Shown here piece by piece: positions 27,756 to 35,410 of a stretch of DNA of 64,000 bases. The notes under the pieces were generated by a model that was not told where the DNA came from, made no database searches, and saw only the letters and a list, made by a program, of their open reading frames with translations. Within the stretch, counting starts at the first letter, position 1. Each line of letters opens with the position of its first letter. The DNA lies in the NCBI GenBank assembly GCA_017472685.1, contig JAFUOO010000004.1, positions 62,001 to 126,000 of the forward strand. The letters run 5' to 3'. The stretch comes from Clostridia bacterium. Lineage in GTDB: Bacteria; Bacillota; Clostridia; UMGS1883. A program made the translations under genes and the position numbers.

Positions 27756-27850
27756 AATGAATAATGAAGTCGCTTTGCTGATGAATATTGAACAATGAAA
27801 AATTAATGAAGAAAATCGCTTATGGCGATTTTTAACCGGAATTATTCATT
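27756..27850 (+). repeat. About 93-bp dispersed repeat, copy 2
   Basis: Matches 18395-18487 in reverse orientation with roughly nine of ten identical bases. The main stem differs in loop (GAAAATCG-cttatgg-CGATTTTT here), so the stem is kept while the loop varies. No ORF. Confidence 0.8.
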
Positions 27851-27886
27851 TTCATTCAATGGTACATTGAACGAAACATGCATGCC

Positions 27887-27915
27887 TTGACAATAAAAAA
27901 TATTCATGATAAAAT
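27887..27915 (+). promoter_or_regulatory. Sigma-A promoter for the 27998 operon
   Basis: TTGACA, 17-bp spacer, TAAAAT. It lies 83 bp upstream of the ATG at 27998. Confidence 0.75.
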
Positions 27916-27997
27916 GCACCTGTACGTTTTATGGTACACCTAATCGGTTATTATTATCTCAGAGGCAGATAATAAAATTGATTTGGAGGTACTTAAA

Positions 27998-28171
27998 ATG
28001 AAAAAGATTTTTGGATTTATGGTTTTTACAGGTGTTGTGCTTGCAATGGCAACAGCAGGCGGCTTTGACTCGGGCATCATAAGCTTAACGAGGATTTTTG
28101 TTCAGTCGGTAATCTCCATTGCCCTTATCTATTCGGGCAGCATGATGCTGGGAAGGAGCCGGGAAGCATGA
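27998..28171 (+). CDS. Small two-helix membrane protein, unknown
   Basis: A 57-residue protein with two hydrophobic stretches (about 5-20, FGFMVFTGVVLAMATA, and 32-50, ISIALIYSGSMML) separated by a short polar loop GGFDSG. GGAGGT lies eight bases before the ATG. No family recognised. It overlaps the next gene by four bases (ATGA), so the two are translated together. Confidence 0.6.
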   Translation: MKKIFGFMVFTGVVLAMATAGGFDSGIISLTRIFVQSVISIALIYSGSMMLGRSREA

Positions 28172-28716
28172 GTTTCTACACAAACAGCGGAAAAATGATT
28201 GACATGGCAGCCCCTAACATGAAATCCTTCTGCAGTGAGGACATTGCCCACGCGCTCAGCATGATTTGTCGTGCAACGGGCAACTTCCGCCACTTTTACT
28301 CTGTTGCTCAGCACAGCTTAAACTGCATGAAGGAGGCGCAGGCAAGGGGCTTTTCCCAAAGGGTTTGCTTTGCAGCTTTGTTGCACGATGCAAGCGAGGC
28401 GTATCTTTGCGATGTGCCCACACCCTTGAAGGACATGCTTCCCGAATACAAAAAAATTGAGGCGGCATTCCAGAGGGAAATTATGAAAAAGTTCGGCTTG
28501 TATCCATTAACTGACGAGGAAGAGCACCTTGTGAAGCTTGTGGACGAGGCAATGCTGTACTACGAGTTCAAATGCCTGCACACAATTCCCATCTGCTTTG
28601 AAAAAACGCCCCACCTTTGCTCAACTCCCAATGTGGAATACTGTGACATGCGTGCGGTGGAGCAGATGCTTTTACGCGAGATAAAGGCGTTTGAAAGATT
28701 GGCAATGATTGCATAA
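28168..28716 (+). CDS. HD-domain phosphohydrolase (YfbR/5'-nucleotidase-like)
   Basis: A 182-residue HD-superfamily protein. The metal-binding pattern is present as H in SVAQHSLNC, the HD of LLHDASEAYLCD, and a later D in LVDEAMLYYEF. The N-terminal INxx-like start is replaced by MSFYTNSGKMIDMAAPN, typical of YfbR-related phage and bacterial nucleotidases. The substrate is probably a nucleotide, which is an inference. It overlaps the small membrane gene before it. Confidence 0.8.
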   Translation: MSFYTNSGKMIDMAAPNMKSFCSEDIAHALSMICRATGNFRHFYSVAQHSLNCMKEAQARGFSQRVCFAALLHDASEAYLCDVPTPLKDMLPEYKKIEAAFQREIMKKFGLYPLTDEEEHLVKLVDEAMLYYEFKCLHTIPICFEKTPHLCSTPNVEYCDMRAVEQMLLREIKAFERLAMIA

Positions 28717-28762
28717 GACATAGAGGGTTTAACTCCCCTCGCCTTAAGGAAAGGTGATTTTA

Positions 28763-29737
28763 ATGGCAAAGATGCCCCATCAGAAAATGAAAGCATTATA
28801 CGTTATGGACTATCTCATGCGCAATACCGACGAGGAGCACCCTGCACCCATGCGTGAAATAATTGCATACTTGGAAAGCTGTGGCATAAGTGCAGAAAGA
28901 AAGAGCATATATTCCGATATTGAAGGGCTCCAGCTTTTCGGGGTGGACATTCTCTCATGTCCCAAGGGCTACTATGTTGTATCCCGTGAGTTTGAGCTTC
29001 CCGAATTAAAGATGCTTGTTGACTGTGTGTCGGCATCCAAGTTCATAACCGAAAAGAAGTCGAAAAGCCTCATAAAAAAGATTGAAGCTCTCGCGTCCCG
29101 CCACGAGGCAGGAAAATTACAGCGCCAGGTGTATATTGCCGACAGAATGAAAGCTGCCAACGAGGACATTTACCGAAGCGTCGACACCCTCAGCGAGGCT
29201 ATAAACGAAAAAAGAAAGGTGAGCTTCCGCTACTTTGAGTACGACCTTGACAAAAAGCGCAAGTACCGCAACGGCGGCAACGAATACGTGGTAAGCCCCT
29301 ACAGCCTCACAGTTTCCGACGAAAACTATTACCTCATTTCTCACTATCCAAAGCACAACGACCTGACCCATTTCCGCGTAGACAGAATGAGCGACATTAA
29401 AATTATTGACGAAATATCCACCGATGTTGATTTTGTTATGGGCGAAAACTTCAGCGTGGGCGAATATTCAAAAAAGCTGTTTTCCATGTACTCGGGCGAA
29501 AATAAAAGGGTTGAAATTGTGTGCGAAAATGCAATGATGAACTCTGTCATTGACCGCTTCGGCAAGGCTGTTTTCGTGACAAAGGTGGACGACGGGCATT
29601 TTAAGGTGCACGTTGATGTGGACCTGAGCCCCACCTTCTTTGCCTGGATTTTTACCTTCGGTGGCAAAATGAAAATAAGCGCCCCCGAGGAAGCTAAAGC
29701 ACAGTTTCAGAGCTTTCTTGAAAAATTTATGGAATAA
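28763..29737 (+). CDS. WYL-domain transcriptional regulator
   Basis: A 324-residue regulator with an N-terminal winged helix-turn-helix (about 5-65, MREIIAYLESCGISAERKSIYSDI) and a WYL domain (about 140-220; RKVSFRYFEYD, YVVSPYSLTVSDENYYLISHY, FRVDRMSDIKII). WYL domains bind nucleic acid or nucleotide ligands and are common in regulators of defence and DNA repair. The ATG at 28763 follows AAAGGTGA. No defence genes are next to it. Its mRNA would run into the spoIVA leader hairpin. Confidence 0.87.
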   Translation: MAKMPHQKMKALYVMDYLMRNTDEEHPAPMREIIAYLESCGISAERKSIYSDIEGLQLFGVDILSCPKGYYVVSREFELPELKMLVDCVSASKFITEKKSKSLIKKIEALASRHEAGKLQRQVYIADRMKAANEDIYRSVDTLSEAINEKRKVSFRYFEYDLDKKRKYRNGGNEYVVSPYSLTVSDENYYLISHYPKHNDLTHFRVDRMSDIKIIDEISTDVDFVMGENFSVGEYSKKLFSMYSGENKRVEIVCENAMMNSVIDRFGKAVFVTKVDDGHFKVHVDVDLSPTFFAWIFTFGGKMKISAPEEAKAQFQSFLEKFME

Positions 29738-29760
29738 AAGAAACCTCCCGTAAATACAAT
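29732..29760 (+). promoter_or_regulatory. Probable sigma-E promoter of spoIVA inside the leader hairpin
   Basis: GAATAAA (29732-29738; 5 of 7 to KMATATT), 14-bp spacer, AATACAAT (29753-29760; 7 of 8 to CATACAMT). spoIVA is a known sigma-E gene in Bacillus. The -10 box lies in the 5' arm of the hairpin at 29744-29785, which would place the start point near 29767, in the loop. Confidence 0.6.
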
Positions 29761-29792
29761 GTAGCAAACATGTATTTACGGGAGGATTTTTT
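29744..29792 (+). terminator. Hairpin that ends the WYL unit and masks the spoIVA ribosome site
   Basis: Perfect 15-bp stem CCTCCCGTAAATACA (29744-29758) with TGTATTTACGGGAGG (29771-29785), 12-base loop, then A and six T. The GGGAGG at 29780-29785 is the spoIVA ribosome binding site, eight bases before its ATG. Read-through RNA from upstream would therefore be terminated or have this site paired. Confidence 0.85.
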
Positions 29793-29793
29793 A

Positions 29794-31266
29794 ATGGAGA
29801 ATATATATACAGACATTGCCGCACGTGGTGGCGGAGACATTTACATAGGCGTTGTAGGCCCTGTAAGAACGGGCAAGTCAACCTTTATAAAACGGTTTAT
29901 GGATAAAAGCATCCTTCCAAATATTGACGAGGGCTATAAACGCGAGCGTGCCGTTGACGAGCTTCCCCAGAGCGCAGGCGGCAGAACAATCATGACCACC
30001 GAGCCAAAGTTTGTGCCCAACGAGGCTGTGGAGGTAAAGGTGGGGGACAATGCGTCCTTTAAGGTCAGGCTCATTGACTGTGTGGGCTATGTTGTAAATT
30101 CGGCTCTCGGTCACACCGAGGACGGCGCAGCGCGCATGGTTTCCACCCCCTGGTTTGAAGAGGATATCCCCTTCGACAAGGCGGCAGAAATTGGCACACA
30201 GAAGGTTATTAAGGAGCACAGCACCATCGGCGTTGTAGTAACCTGTGACGGAAGCATAGCTGACATTGAGCGCTACGAATACATTGAAGCCGAAGAGCGG
30301 GTTATCCGCGAGCTTAAGGAAATAGGTAAGCCCTTTGTAATTGTGTTAAACAGCCGTTATCCCGATAGCGTTGAAGCCGAGCGCCTCAAAAAAGAGCTTG
30401 AAGAAAAATACTCAGCCCCTGTTGTGGCGCTATCCTGCGCCGACATGGAGGAAGAGGACATAGAGGGCGTTTTGCGCGCAGTGCTGTTCGAGTTCCCCAT
30501 AACAGAAATTGACATCGACTTCCCCGAGTGGATAGATGCTCTCTCAAACGACCACTACTTAAAACAAAGCCTGTTTGACTCTGTCCGTAAGAGCGTGGCT
30601 GATGCAGCTTTGGTAAAAAATGCACCCATGATTGTGTCTCTTTTAGAGGAAAACGAATATATTGACACAGCCTTCTGCGAAAAAATAAGCCTTGGTGACG
30701 GACGCATTTTTATAAAAGCAGATGTAAATAAGGCTTTGTTCTACAAAATCCTGGGCGAAATGACAGGCTTTGAAATCAAGGGCGAAGATAAGCTCATTGA
30801 GCTTATGTACGATTTGTCAAAGGTCAAGAAGGAGTACGAGCGCATAAAATACGCCTTAGAGGCGGCAAATAATACAGGCTACGGCATTGTGCCTCCCGAG
30901 GTTACCGAAATGAGCTTAGAGGAGCCCAAAATAATAAAGCAGGGCGGTCGCTACGGCGTGAAGCTCAAGGCAAGTGCACCCAGCTTACACATTATAAAAG
31001 CAAACATACAGACCGAGGTAAGCCCCATTGTGGGCAGCGAAAAGCAATCAGAAGAGCTTATTAAGTATCTTCTTTCAGAGTTTGAATCAGACCCCGGCAA
31101 AATCTGGGAAAGTAATATTTTCGGCAAGAGTTTGTACAGCTTAGTTAACGAGGGCTTGCAGACCAAGCTCTACAAAATGCCCGAGGAGGCACGCTTCAAG
31201 CTCCAGGAAACCCTGCAGAAAATTATAAACGAGGGCAGTGGAGGCTTGATATGCATTATCCTATAG
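29794..31266 (+). CDS. spoIVA: Stage IV sporulation protein A
   Basis: The ATPase that polymerises on the forespore to form the coat basement layer, recruited by SpoVM. It is 490 residues long. Features are Walker A GPVRTGKST (about 22-30), the Sensor-like MTTEPKFVPNEAVEV, GYVVNSALGHTEDGAARMVSTPW (shown in part), and the C-terminal anchoring end GGLICIIL. The ATG at 29794 is chosen from the GGGAGG site; the frame extends upstream through the hairpin to 29770 but that part is the leader. It is preceded by the unusual hairpin and followed by a terminator. Confidence 0.96.
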   Translation: MENIYTDIAARGGGDIYIGVVGPVRTGKSTFIKRFMDKSILPNIDEGYKRERAVDELPQSAGGRTIMTTEPKFVPNEAVEVKVGDNASFKVRLIDCVGYVVNSALGHTEDGAARMVSTPWFEEDIPFDKAAEIGTQKVIKEHSTIGVVVTCDGSIADIERYEYIEAEERVIRELKEIGKPFVIVLNSRYPDSVEAERLKKELEEKYSAPVVALSCADMEEEDIEGVLRAVLFEFPITEIDIDFPEWIDALSNDHYLKQSLFDSVRKSVADAALVKNAPMIVSLLEENEYIDTAFCEKISLGDGRIFIKADVNKALFYKILGEMTGFEIKGEDKLIELMYDLSKVKKEYERIKYALEAANNTGYGIVPPEVTEMSLEEPKIIKQGGRYGVKLKASAPSLHIIKANIQTEVSPIVGSEKQSEELIKYLLSEFESDPGKIWESNIFGKSLYSLVNEGLQTKLYKMPEEARFKLQETLQKIINEGSGGLICIIL

Positions 31267-31277
31267 AATAATGCATA

Positions 31278-31310
31278 GGGAATAAGTAATAGTGAATAGG
31301 GAAGAAGTAA
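31278..31310 (+). repeat. GGAATAAGTAATAGTGAATAGG-type intergenic repeat
   Basis: A short repeat next to the terminator after spoIVA. A close relative lies in reverse orientation at about 818-850, between the trmFO terminator and ylmC. Both copies sit next to a terminator. Confidence 0.5.
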
Positions 31311-31313
31311 GGA

Positions 31314-31342
31314 AGAAACTCGGCACAACCGAGTTTCTTTTT
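31314..31342 (+). terminator. Terminator after spoIVA
   Basis: AGAAACTCGG-cacaa-CCGAGTTTCT followed by TTTT. Confidence 0.88.
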
Positions 31343-31379
31343 AGTTTTTCGGGGAATGATATATGCGAGGTGAAGGGTT

Positions 31380-32678
31380 ATGAACAAATCAGTATGGACA
31401 AAAGAGGTACAATTGCCCGCGTTTAAAAGCCTTAAAGGAAATAAAAAATGTGATGTTCTGATAATAGGCGGCGGAATATGCGGCATACTTTGTGCCTATT
31501 ATTTAAAAAACGCAGGTGTTGACACAATTGTTGCCGAGGCTGAAACTATCGCAAGCGGTACAACAAAAAACACCACAGCAAAGATAACAAGCCAGCATGC
31601 TCTTATTTATTCCAACCTTGTGCTAACCTACGGCAAGGAAAAGGCACAGCTGCACTATAAGGCGAACGAGGAGGCAATAGCAGAGTATAAAAAGCTGTGC
31701 GAAAACATAAAGTGTGACTTTGAAATAAAGGATGCATATACCTACTCCTTAAAAAGCAGGGCGCTTATTGAGCGCGAGGTGCGCTGTGTCGGGGCTTTGG
31801 GCGGCGACTGCTCCTTTCTGGAAAAAACGGAGCTACCCTTTGAAATTAAGGGTGCCGTAAAATTCCCGCATCAGGCACAGTTTAACCCCCTTAAGTTTAT
31901 TTCAGCCATAGCAAAGGATTTGAGCATTTTTGAGCACACCTTTGTGCGGAAAATTGAAAACGGTATGGCAATTACCGACCAAGGAAGCATACAAGCCGAA
32001 AAAATCATTGTGTGCACACATTTCCCCTTTTTAAACAAGCACGGGGCGTATTTTCTCAAGCTTTATCAGCACCGAAGCTATGTCACCGCCTTTGAAAACG
32101 TGCCACAGCTTAACGGCATGTACGTTGATGAGGACACAAAGGGATTGAGCTTTAAAAGCTACAAAAACCTGCTCTTTATAGGCGGCGGAGGTCACCGCAC
32201 AGGGAAAGAGGGGAAAGCCTGGCAGGGCATAGAAAAGCTTGCCGAGGAATACTACCCCTTAGCCCGTATAAATGCTGAGTGGGCAACCCAGGACTGCATG
32301 AGCCTTGACAAATTGCCTTATATAGGCGAATATTCAAAGCATACGCCAAACGTGTACGTGGCAACAGGCTTCAACAAGTGGGGCATGACAGGCTCCATGG
32401 TGGCATCACGGCTTTTGTGCGACATGGCTCTGGGCAAGAGAAACGACTACAGTGAGCTTTACAGCCCACAGCGAAAAATAATCCATCCACAGCTTTTTGC
32501 AAACGGCTTTGAAACTACTGTAAATCTTTTAACACCCACCACGCGGCGGTGTCCCCACTTAGGCTGTGCGTTAAAATGGAACAAATACGAGCATACCTGG
32601 GACTGCCCCTGCCATGGGTCACGGTTTACAAAGGATGGCGAATTAATCGACAACCCCGCAACAAAAGATTTGGATTAA
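31380..32678 (+). CDS. FAD-dependent oxidoreductase with C-terminal Rieske domain
   Basis: A 432-residue DadA-type amine or amino-acid oxidoreductase. The N-terminal dinucleotide fold is CDVLIIGGGICGILCAYYL, and a second FAD region lies at VYVATGFNKWGMTGSMVA. The last 50 residues form a short Rieske [2Fe-2S] domain with the ligands CPHLGC and CPCHGSRF. The combination is known in Firmicutes, but the substrate is not defined. It is a single-gene unit with its own upstream and downstream terminators. Confidence 0.88.
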   Translation: MNKSVWTKEVQLPAFKSLKGNKKCDVLIIGGGICGILCAYYLKNAGVDTIVAEAETIASGTTKNTTAKITSQHALIYSNLVLTYGKEKAQLHYKANEEAIAEYKKLCENIKCDFEIKDAYTYSLKSRALIEREVRCVGALGGDCSFLEKTELPFEIKGAVKFPHQAQFNPLKFISAIAKDLSIFEHTFVRKIENGMAITDQGSIQAEKIIVCTHFPFLNKHGAYFLKLYQHRSYVTAFENVPQLNGMYVDEDTKGLSFKSYKNLLFIGGGGHRTGKEGKAWQGIEKLAEEYYPLARINAEWATQDCMSLDKLPYIGEYSKHTPNVYVATGFNKWGMTGSMVASRLLCDMALGKRNDYSELYSPQRKIIHPQLFANGFETTVNLLTPTTRRCPHLGCALKWNKYEHTWDCPCHGSRFTKDGELIDNPATKDLD

Positions 32679-32702
32679 AGCAGGTTTTTTTACCTGCTTT
32701 GT
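32677..32702 (+). terminator. Hairpin terminator overlapping the oxidoreductase stop codon
   Basis: AAAGCAGGT (32677-32685) pairs with ACCTGCTTT (32692-32700), loop of T. The T tract after the stem is short, so it may be a weak terminator. Confidence 0.6.
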
Positions 32703-32724
32703 TCTTTTCTGGCATAAAATGCAG

Positions 32725-32753
32725 TTGAAACAGATAAGATACTGTGATATAAT
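32725..32753 (+). promoter_or_regulatory. Sigma-A promoter for the 32785 secreted protein
   Basis: TTGAAA, 17-bp spacer, perfect TATAAT, 31 bp before the start codon. Confidence 0.85.
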
Positions 32754-32784
32754 AATAAAGATTATATTCATAGGAGGAATTATC

Positions 32785-33840
32785 ATGAAGAAAATAGTTA
32801 GTTTAATCTTAGCATTGTGCATGCTACTCTCTCTTTGTGCAGTAAGCGCATCTGCAGACGAAGCAGTGGCAATGAGCCAGATGCAGACAAAGGACATCAT
32901 CACAATAATGGTTAACGGTGTATATGTTGACTGCTCCCTTTACGGACAGCTTCCCCTTATTGTTGAGGGCAGAACACTTGTGCCTTTACGCAGTGTGTTT
33001 GAAGCACTTGGCGCAACAGTAGAGTGGGACAACGACACAAAAACCGTAACAAGCACAAGGGGCGAAACATTTGTATCGCTGCAGGTTGGCTCAAGCACCC
33101 TTGTGGTAAACGGTACAGTAAAAGCACTTGATGTTCCCGCACAGATTATGAACGGCAGAACAATGGTGCCCGTGCGTGCCGTTGCCGAAGCTTTTGGCTG
33201 CACAGTTAACTGGGATGGCGCAACACGCACTGTTATCATCACAACAGAGGCAGCCCAGATGCCTGACACAACAGTTCCTGCAGACACTCCCGATAAGGTT
33301 GTGGAAAAGGCATACAATGCTCTTGTAGCTTTGAATTTTGAAGAAGCTGCAAAGTATTTTGCTAACGAAGCAATTATGGAAGAATTTGCAGGTGTAACAA
33401 ACTATGAAGCTCTCATAGGAAGTTATGAGGAAATGGGTCTTTCCGAAGAACAGGGGGCAATGGTGAACAGCTTTGCCGAAAATGTTATGACATTGATTAC
33501 ATACAAAGTTATGGGCTATACTGTGAACGGAAATACCGCAGAAGTTACGGTTGAAATATCTACACCTGATTTCGAAAGTATTGATACAGAAAGTCTGGTA
33601 ACAGAAGAAACTGTAAATATCATTTTGTTAAAAGTTGCGTTGGAAAAAGGTTATACTATGGAGGACTTATATTATATGACTGAAGCTGAGCTTGCAGCAC
33701 TTGAGGGCGATGTGGTTACAGCTACTATAGAATATATTTTTGATACAATGATTGAAGCTGCAAATAATGCAGAAAGATTGACAGAAACAGAAACTGTTAC
33801 ACTTACCTTAAAAGACGGCAAGTGGCTTATAGTTGAATAA
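32785..33840 (+). CDS. Secreted stalk-domain (copper amine oxidase N-like) protein
   Basis: A secreted protein of 351 residues. The signal peptide (about 1-24) is MKKIVSLILALCMLLSLCAV with a cleavage site near ASA-DEA. A tandem stalk domain follows (about 35-150), with two copies of the LVPLRSVFEALGATVEWDND / MVPVRAVAEAFGCTVNWDGA pattern. The C-terminal part (about 165-350) looks like a DUF4878/NTF2-type fold: VVEKAYNALVALNFEEAAKYF. It has its own promoter and terminator. The role at the cell surface is unknown. Confidence 0.78.
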   Translation: MKKIVSLILALCMLLSLCAVSASADEAVAMSQMQTKDIITIMVNGVYVDCSLYGQLPLIVEGRTLVPLRSVFEALGATVEWDNDTKTVTSTRGETFVSLQVGSSTLVVNGTVKALDVPAQIMNGRTMVPVRAVAEAFGCTVNWDGATRTVIITTEAAQMPDTTVPADTPDKVVEKAYNALVALNFEEAAKYFANEAIMEEFAGVTNYEALIGSYEEMGLSEEQGAMVNSFAENVMTLITYKVMGYTVNGNTAEVTVEISTPDFESIDTESLVTEETVNIILLKVALEKGYTMEDLYYMTEAELAALEGDVVTATIEYIFDTMIEAANNAERLTETETVTLTLKDGKWLIVE

Positions 33841-33846
33841 GCTTAA

Positions 33847-33877
33847 AACAAGAGGCGCAAGCCTCTTGTTTTTTTGT
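33847..33877 (+). terminator. Terminator after the secreted stalk protein
   Basis: AACAAGAGGC-gcaa-GCCTCTTGTT followed by a T tract. Confidence 0.9.
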
Positions 33878-33902
33878 GTGTATGATGATAGAATTATCAT
33901 AG

Positions 33903-33947
33903 CCTTCCCCTTGAGGGGAAGGGGGACCGCTTGCGGTGGATGAGGTG
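33903..33947 (+). repeat. Clostridial CCTTCCCC/GGGGAAGG palindromic repeat
   Basis: CCTTCCCC-TTGA-GGGGAAGG followed by ACCGC-tt-GCGGT and TGGATGAGGTG. I recognise this two-hairpin unit as a type of intergenic repeat scattered in many gut Clostridia. Here its last bases, GAGGTG, supply the ribosome binding site of the next gene. Confidence 0.65.
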
Positions 33948-33955
33948 TGATTAAA

Positions 33956-35410
33956 ATGCAACAGGTAGTCAGTGTAAAGGTAATGCGCGAAAGCGACGAG
34001 GCTACAATTAAATACAAAACAGACAGTAAAACCCTTATGAAAAGGGCAGGGGAGGCAGTTTACGGTGCACACACCTGGCAGGGCAAAACTGCCATTGTGT
34101 GCGGCACGGGTAACAACGCAGGGGACGGCTATGTTTTAGCAACCCTCTTAGGAGACAAATGCCACCTCTTTTTGTTGTGTGACAAATTTTCTCTTGAGGG
34201 ACGTTATTATTTTGACGAGTGCGTGAAAATGGGCGTTACATACTCTTTTATCAATGATGATACCGACTTTTCCTCCTTTGATACCATAGTTGACTGCATT
34301 TTCGGTACGGGCTTCCGTGGTGAGGTAACAGGCACTGCAAAAATGGTTATTGACAAAATAAACCGGAGCGGAAAGTTTGTTATCAGCTGCGACATTCCCT
34401 CGGGCTTAAACGGCGATACGGGGCTCGGCTACAGCGTTGTAAGCGATTTAACCGTGTCCATAGGCACAATAAAAACAGGGCTTATTTTAAATTCAGCCAA
34501 GGACAATATCAAAAAGCTTATAAATTGCCCCATCGGCATTGACATTGTGGGTGATAGCTATTACATGCTCGATAAATCGGATTTTATCGGCGCAATCCCC
34601 GAGCGGAAAAATCATAGCCACAAGGGCACCTACGGCTACACAGCCCTTTGGGGCGGCTCGGTGGAATACTCCGGTGCGGTAAAGCTTGCCAACTTAAGCT
34701 TATCCTCCCTTAAGGCAGGCTGCGGCGTTAATAAGCTCATTGTAAATGAAAGTGTTGCACCCTTTGTTGCGCCTTATCTGTTGGAAAGCACCCTTTTTAA
34801 AATGCCCTCGGGCTTTCATAAGGACAAAATCGACGAGGCATTAAGTGGCGTAAAATGCCTTGCAATAGGCATGGGCTGGGGCAAAAGCGAGGACTATGAG
34901 CATATTCTTTCCTACATTCTTGAAAATTACAGCATCAACCTTATCATAGATGCTGACGGGCTTAACAGTTTAAGCCGCATGGACATGAGTATTTTAAAGC
35001 GCACAAAATGCACCGTGTGTTTAACGCCCCATGTTAAGGAATTTTCCCGCCTTGCAAAGTGTGACATGAGCGAGGCTACCTTTGAAAAAGCAAAGGAATT
35101 TGCAAAGGAGTATGGCGTTATTGTGCTTTTAAAGGGCACTGCAACCGCCGTTACCGACGGGGAGAATGTTTACTTTATAACAAACGGTGCGCCCGGCATG
35201 GCAACCGCAGGCAGCGGCGATGTACTTAGTGGCGTTCTCTGCGGTTTAGGCGGCTATCTGCCACTTGACATTAAAACCGTTAGCCTTGGTGCGTTCATAG
35301 CCGCCCGTGCAGGTGAACTGGCACAGAGCGAAACAAACGCTGTGAGCATGACTTCAAGCGACACTGTGAGAAATATAGGCAAAGCAATAGGAGAAATTTA
35401 TGGCTATTAA
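33956..35410 (+). CDS. nnr: Bifunctional NAD(P)H-hydrate epimerase / ADP-dependent dehydratase
   Basis: This fused enzyme repairs damaged NAD(P)H hydrates. The N-terminal YjeF epimerase domain contains VCGTGNNAGDGYVLA and CDIPSGLNGDTG; the C-terminal ribokinase-like dehydratase contains LIIDADGLNSL, LTPHVKEFSRL and the GMATAGSGDVLSGVLCGL nucleotide site. About 484 residues. The start at 33956 follows GAGGTG from the upstream repeat; a GTG at 33947 is the alternative. Its 3' end overlaps the MATE gene by 11 bases. Confidence 0.93.
   Translation: MQQVVSVKVMRESDEATIKYKTDSKTLMKRAGEAVYGAHTWQGKTAIVCGTGNNAGDGYVLATLLGDKCHLFLLCDKFSLEGRYYFDECVKMGVTYSFINDDTDFSSFDTIVDCIFGTGFRGEVTGTAKMVIDKINRSGKFVISCDIPSGLNGDTGLGYSVVSDLTVSIGTIKTGLILNSAKDNIKKLINCPIGIDIVGDSYYMLDKSDFIGAIPERKNHSHKGTYGYTALWGGSVEYSGAVKLANLSLSSLKAGCGVNKLIVNESVAPFVAPYLLESTLFKMPSGFHKDKIDEALSGVKCLAIGMGWGKSEDYEHILSYILENYSINLIIDADGLNSLSRMDMSILKRTKCTVCLTPHVKEFSRLAKCDMSEATFEKAKEFAKEYGVIVLLKGTATAVTDGENVYFITNGAPGMATAGSGDVLSGVLCGLGGYLPLDIKTVSLGAFIAARAGELAQSETNAVSMTSSDTVRNIGKAIGEIYGY

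Noticed and set aside
27519..27764. An 81-codon plus-strand frame near spoVM
   Set aside because: It is antisense to the small membrane ORF, which has the better ribosome site and a protein-like composition.
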